Source: Leptonema illini DSM 21528 (GTDB lineage: Bacteria > Spirochaetota > Leptospiria > Leptospirales > Leptonemataceae). From it: a DNA stretch of 64,000 bases. Positions 61,427-64,000 of this stretch are shown here, one piece after another. Made by a program: the position numbers and the translations under genes. The stretch lies in contig NZ_JH597775.1 of the NCBI RefSeq assembly GCF_000243335.1, forward strand, positions 21,141-85,140. The letters run 5' to 3'. The first letter of the stretch is position 1. Each line of letters starts with the position of its first letter. The notes beneath the pieces are model-generated. The model was not told the origin of the DNA and ran no database searches. It worked only from the letters and a program-made list of their open reading frames with translations.

Positions 61427-61655
61427 GGGCTCTCTCGATCCTTTCAAAGACTTGCTCCGCTGGGATTGTTTCAACTTCACCGTTCAGGATTTCCTGATAA
61501 CGTCGAGCCGATTCGGCAACCCACGCCTTTTCTATATCGAGAGTCATACCTGTTCCTGGCTTCAGGAGGTCATGCGCCAGAATTGCCTGCTCTTCTGGCG
61601 TCAGCGCCTTTACCGCCTCTCTCACTTCGTCCAGCGTCATCTTAGCCATCGCCAT
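61392..61655 (-). CDS. Antitoxin of the addiction module
   Basis: 87 residues. MTLDEVREAVKALTPEEQAI and AWVAESARRYQEILNGEVETI match the addiction-module antitoxin family (RHH- or DUF-type partner of ParE). Three in-frame ATG codons are possible starts (61655, 61649, 61640). The middle one has GAGG at best spacing. First gene of the pair. Confidence 0.82.
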   Translation of the reverse strand: MAMAKMTLDEVREAVKALTPEEQAILAHDLLKPGTGMTLDIEKAWVAESARRYQEILNGEVETIPAEQVFERIERARAEGRPVSSLI

Positions 61656-61770
61656 CTACCTCGCTTCCTAAGCTCTTCGCATCACGGCTTTTCGTCCACT
61701 CCTTTTCTGGAAGCCGAACAGTGCCGGCTGTGCAAGCGCTGGCCACCTTCTGACCACGTATGCAGACCAC

Positions 61771-61856
61771 GCCGGGCTCGCGTCCAGCTCTCACCGCGAA
61801 TCTTTTCCCGGCGCAAGGTTGCTACTCCCGTGCAGGTGAGAGCTGGTGAGCCCGGC
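61771..61856. repeat. Long imperfect inverted repeat upstream of the antitoxin gene
   Basis: GCCGGGCTC plus CCAGCTCTCACC on the left pair with GGTGAGAGCTGG plus GAGCCCGGC on the right, with unequal spacers (4 and 1 nt) and a 39-nt loop. The folded form would be a long bulged hairpin, similar in shape to an attC site, but the R-box consensus is missing. Confidence 0.5.
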
Positions 61857-61875
61857 TCCACGCGTTTTCCCCTTC

Positions 61876-62005
61876 GCCTAACACCGAATTTCCCGCGGCG
61901 GGCCGCTTTGCCCTTGCATAAAAAAAGCCGCTCCTGTTAGAGAACGGCCCTTGGGCTTCGCCAAATGCCCGCCGGGCGGGCACTTCGGGAAATTGATCGT
62001 TAGGC
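61876..62005. other. attC-like integron recombination site
   Basis: 130 bp. GCCTAAC (61876, fits RYYYAAC) and GTTAGGC (61999, fits GTTRRRY) are inverted, and inner boxes AATTTCCCG (61887) and CGGGAAATT (61986) are inverted as well. Unpaired 4-nt spacers ACCG and GATC separate them. This is the R''-L''-L'-R' order of an attC site. Extra palindromes fill the middle. The matching GTTAGGCGAA at 60478 would be the other cassette border. No integrase is in the window. Confidence 0.6.
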
Positions 62006-62092
62006 GAAAGGGGCGACCCTACTCGACGCAGGTTAACGGGAGAGACGATCACAGCTCATCCGCACATGGACTGGCTACGATCTGGGGCTTAC

Positions 62093-62578
62093 CTATGGCC
62101 CACGGCGAAACCGGTATCCCGTCAGCATCATGCTGTGAAGCAGTTCTGGTGCGTCAACGATTTCAACTTCCGTATTGCTGATACTACGAAAAACAATCTT
62201 GTAAATCGTTTCTTGATAATCGGGATTCTCGTATTCAAAGACGAGCGTGCAAAGTCGCCCCTCACAAGAGAAGCTTCTAATCGGAGCGGTAAATCCCATA
62301 CCTGCAATGTCGAAGGCAACTTTTTCTTGACCATCACTATGATAGATGCCTAAAACTTGGTCATCCATTCTATGGCCATCTTTAACGAAACCCCATTCGC
62401 CAAGATATTCATGCAATTCTGCACTTGATGATACGCTATTTCGATTTTGCTTATGCTGCTTTGATACCGAAACCGCCTCCTCTGGCAGCTCTCCCTTACA
62501 AGCGCAAATAATCGGCGTTAAAAAGAATAAAGCAGCAATCATTGATTGCTTACTTAGCCTTGATCTGTGGTTTCGCAT
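62093..62578 (-). CDS. Lipoprotein, candidate immunity protein
   Basis: 161 residues. Signal peptide with IICAC (lipid Cys 25 or 27). The mature part LHEYLGEWGFVKDGHRMDD continues as small antiparallel beta structure with two Cys in SCEGRLC. It begins inside the end of the Hint-M23 gene, 29-bp overlap, and would be made with it. A periplasmic lipoprotein downstream of a peptidoglycan-hydrolase toxin is a typical immunity arrangement, but this is inferred from position only. Confidence 0.6.
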   Translation of the reverse strand: MRNHRSRLSKQSMIAALFFLTPIICACKGELPEEAVSVSKQHKQNRNSVSSSAELHEYLGEWGFVKDGHRMDDQVLGIYHSDGQEKVAFDIAGMGFTAPIRSFSCEGRLCTLVFEYENPDYQETIYKIVFRSISNTEVEIVDAPELLHSMMLTGYRFRRGP

Positions 62579-63641
62579 TTTGACGTCTCTCATGTTCATC
62601 CCAGTTAAATTTAATCGGATTGATCTTCTTATCTCGTGCTCCATAGCCAATATTAAGCTCAAAATGGAGATGTGGTCCGGTAGAGAGACCGGTGTTACCG
62701 GAAATAGCGACAACCTGCCCTGCTGCTACAGGTTGCCCCGGCTTCACGAGCACATTCGTATTGTGCATATATGTAGTCTCAACACCGTCGCCATGACTTA
62801 TAATAACATAATTCCCGCGACCATCACTGCCTACTTGCTTCACGACACCGGGAGAAACTGCAACTGATGGATACTTCCCTTCGAGATCACCACCACCCTT
62901 AGTGAATTGATCTATACCCCCATGTCCAGGCGGATACGTTACGCCTTTAATGACATTGGGTCTGTTCGGATCAAAAAGACTATTTACAGCGGTCATAGTC
63001 GGTAGCCGGGCACCCGGTCCCGCAACCTGCACGTTCCCCGTTGAATCTGTTTTCGGCGAACCGCTCCAATCCAACATTACTTGCCCCTCCTTGAGCTTAT
63101 TAACCCCTACGAGTTCCCCATTAGCGCAATACTCCTGAACCTTGGTGGCATCGTAGGGATTTGTCGCCACGATAGTCCCATAATCTGTTATTTTCACCAA
63201 GGAATATGCGCCCGTGGTAGCATTCTGGTAAACAAAAAACACATTACCGGATTTATCGACATATCTTTTATATGTCCTCCCCTGAAATACAAGTGTATCG
63301 CTCTTCCTTGCCTTTTGTATCTCTACGCTACTCATCACAGCTGTTCCTTTATGGAAATTCAGAGCGTATGGCTCATTATGCACCAACACTCCGTCTTCCC
63401 CGACGAAATAACTATGTGCATCCTCTACGGATAGGTTATATACCGTCTCTTTGCCGGGCAAGACCTCAACCGTTTCGATGGTCATCGCACCCGGAAGATC
63501 CTCAGCTAACAAGACACTCGCCTCACGGTTGCCCGTATTGTCATTCGTAAACGATACCATTTTCACGGGCAGTCTATACCCGCCACTCATGGCCATGCGC
63601 TCGTTATGTTCTGCGATTGCCTTTGCTGTCGGGCTTTTCAT
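62550..63641 (-). pseudogene. Hint-M23 peptidase polymorphic toxin, 5'-truncated
   Basis: 363 residues remain. Residues about 20-90 are the C-terminal part of a Hint/intein-like domain, ending in YFVGEDGVLVHNE, the usual pretoxin-cleavage site. Residues about 235-345 are an M23 (LytM) peptidase: GHGGID, YMHN and HLHFEL contain the zinc and active residues, so it should cleave peptidoglycan. The first Hint block and any upstream delivery region are missing; a stop lies five codons before the first ATG, at the border with the transposase element. Confidence 0.72.
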
Positions 63642-63649
63642 GCCGGGTC

Positions 63650-63741
63650 GCGATTATGTCCCGAATTTAGTTAGAGTTTGAAAAGGCGGAACCCTGGCCC
63701 AAAATGGGCCGAACACCACATTCCCTTACGGAGGGTTCCAG
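63650..63741. mobile_element. Left end region of an IS256-type insertion sequence
   Basis: The sequence between the truncated toxin gene and the transposase ATG. It includes a GGCCC/GGGCC hairpin at about 63699-63713. The exact terminal inverted repeat could not be set because the other end lies outside the window. Confidence 0.5.
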
Positions 63742-64000
63742 ATGAAGAAGAACGAACAGGCAGAAAGCAGTCAAACACAAAGCCTGGCGGCCGATGAATT
63801 TCGGGATTATATTCGAACCAGCCTCGATTCCCGTGTGCGCGAATTTGCACTCGGCTACGTAGGAGCTTTGATTCTCGAAGAAATCGAAACGTTATGCGGC
63901 AAGACAGGGGAGCATAAGAGAGGCCGTGGATTTGCTCATCGAGGCGGCAGCCAGCGAGGTTCCATTGTGCTCGATGGAGAAAGGGTGGCCATCCAGAAGC
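63742..64000 (+). CDS. IS256 (mutator) family transposase, partial
   Basis: Open reading frame from ATG (63742, GGAGG upstream) to the window end, 86 codons visible. LDSRVREFALGYVGALILEE is followed by RGFAHRGGSQRGSIVLDGER, which matches the N-terminal RxGxxxGS motif of mutator-type transposases before the DDE domain. Complete status unknown. Confidence 0.85.
   Translation, partial: MKKNEQAESSQTQSLAADEFRDYIRTSLDSRVREFALGYVGALILEEIETLCGKTGEHKRGRGFAHRGGSQRGSIVLDGERVAIQK

Noticed and set aside
61771..61856. Second attC site
   Set aside because: The inverted repeat is attC-like in shape but has no RYYYAAC/GTTRRRY pair at its ends.
1..64000. tRNA, rRNA or CRISPR array
   Set aside because: Intergenic gaps were read for T-arm-like sequence, cloverleaf arms and regularly spaced repeats; none was found.

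Overview
The window is about 54% GC by eye, densely coded, and looks like a chromosomal segment of a spirochaete of the order Leptospirales. A high-GC genus such as Leptonema or Turneriella fits better than Leptospira itself. This is inferred from family content: two DUF1574 proteins, a Cys-rich lipoprotein of the leptospiral TIGR04454 type, several further lipoproteins with relaxed lipoboxes, and large charged proteins that match no general bacterial family. No rRNA, tRNA or CRISPR array was seen. Most genes are housekeeping genes in short, tightly spaced operons, many with ATGA or TGATG stop/start overlaps.

Layout. 0-5.3 kb: a 44-residue basic peptide coupled to an esterase, divergent alanine racemase, a DUF374 acyltransferase, and a pair made of an FAD/NAD(P) oxidoreductase and a membrane polyferredoxin. 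5.5-12.2 kb: DUF4279, shikimate kinase, HDOD protein, CheD with a probable CTG start, TraB-family membrane protein, UTP-glucose-1-phosphate uridylyltransferase and glutamyl-tRNA reductase. 12.4-14.0 kb: a coupled AAA ATPase and a small PD-(D/E)XK-like protein, a possible two-gene defence or DNA-processing module. 14.2-20.3 kb: PII protein and ammonium transporter, a chemoreceptor, and apt-argB. 20.4-27.7 kb: an MBOAT acyltransferase, the Cys-rich lipoprotein, a glycosyltransferase, and an operon of LOG-family protein, 661-residue unknown, HATPase-type kinase-like protein and Mpo1-like membrane protein.

27.7-30.2 kb is an accessory block. An ArsR-rhodanese fusion and a divergent DUF2938 membrane protein share a perfect 15-bp-arm palindrome, followed by a degraded ORF. 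Two direct copies of a non-coding repeat flank the block. 30.4-31.2 kb holds bacterioferritin-associated ferredoxin and bacterioferritin. The palindrome before bfd closely resembles the one before hemA (12.3 kb), which suggests one Fur-family iron regulator controls both. 31.3-41.3 kb: aminotransferase, secreted protein, Bpt/Ate aminoacyltransferase, phosphoserine aminotransferase, a lipase-like protein lacking its serine, RadC, and three lipoproteins leading into a TonB-dependent receptor. 41.4-54.1 kb holds surface-polymer genes: a DUF1574/GT87 pair, and a coupled SGNH-MBOAT-DUF1574 operon. Between them lie QueA, an unknown protein, a 151-bp element with inverted ends, and an M3 peptidase-MarR-flavin reductase operon. 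54.1-60.5 kb: pyruvate kinase, a 631-residue unknown, UbiE/MenG, a divergent NAD kinase and a Zn-dependent phospholipase-C-like protein.

60.5-64 kb is clearly mobile. It holds a secreted protein and a ParE-type toxin-antitoxin pair in a segment bounded by 11-bp direct repeats with an integron attC-like site at one end. Next come a lipoprotein and a Hint-M23 peptidase gene, probably immunity and toxin, the latter truncated at its 5' end next to an IS256-type transposase that runs off the window. Strongest candidates for new biology: the ATPase/ExK pair, the attC-bounded segment with the toxin/immunity genes, the shared Fur-like operators, and the acyl-transfer operon.
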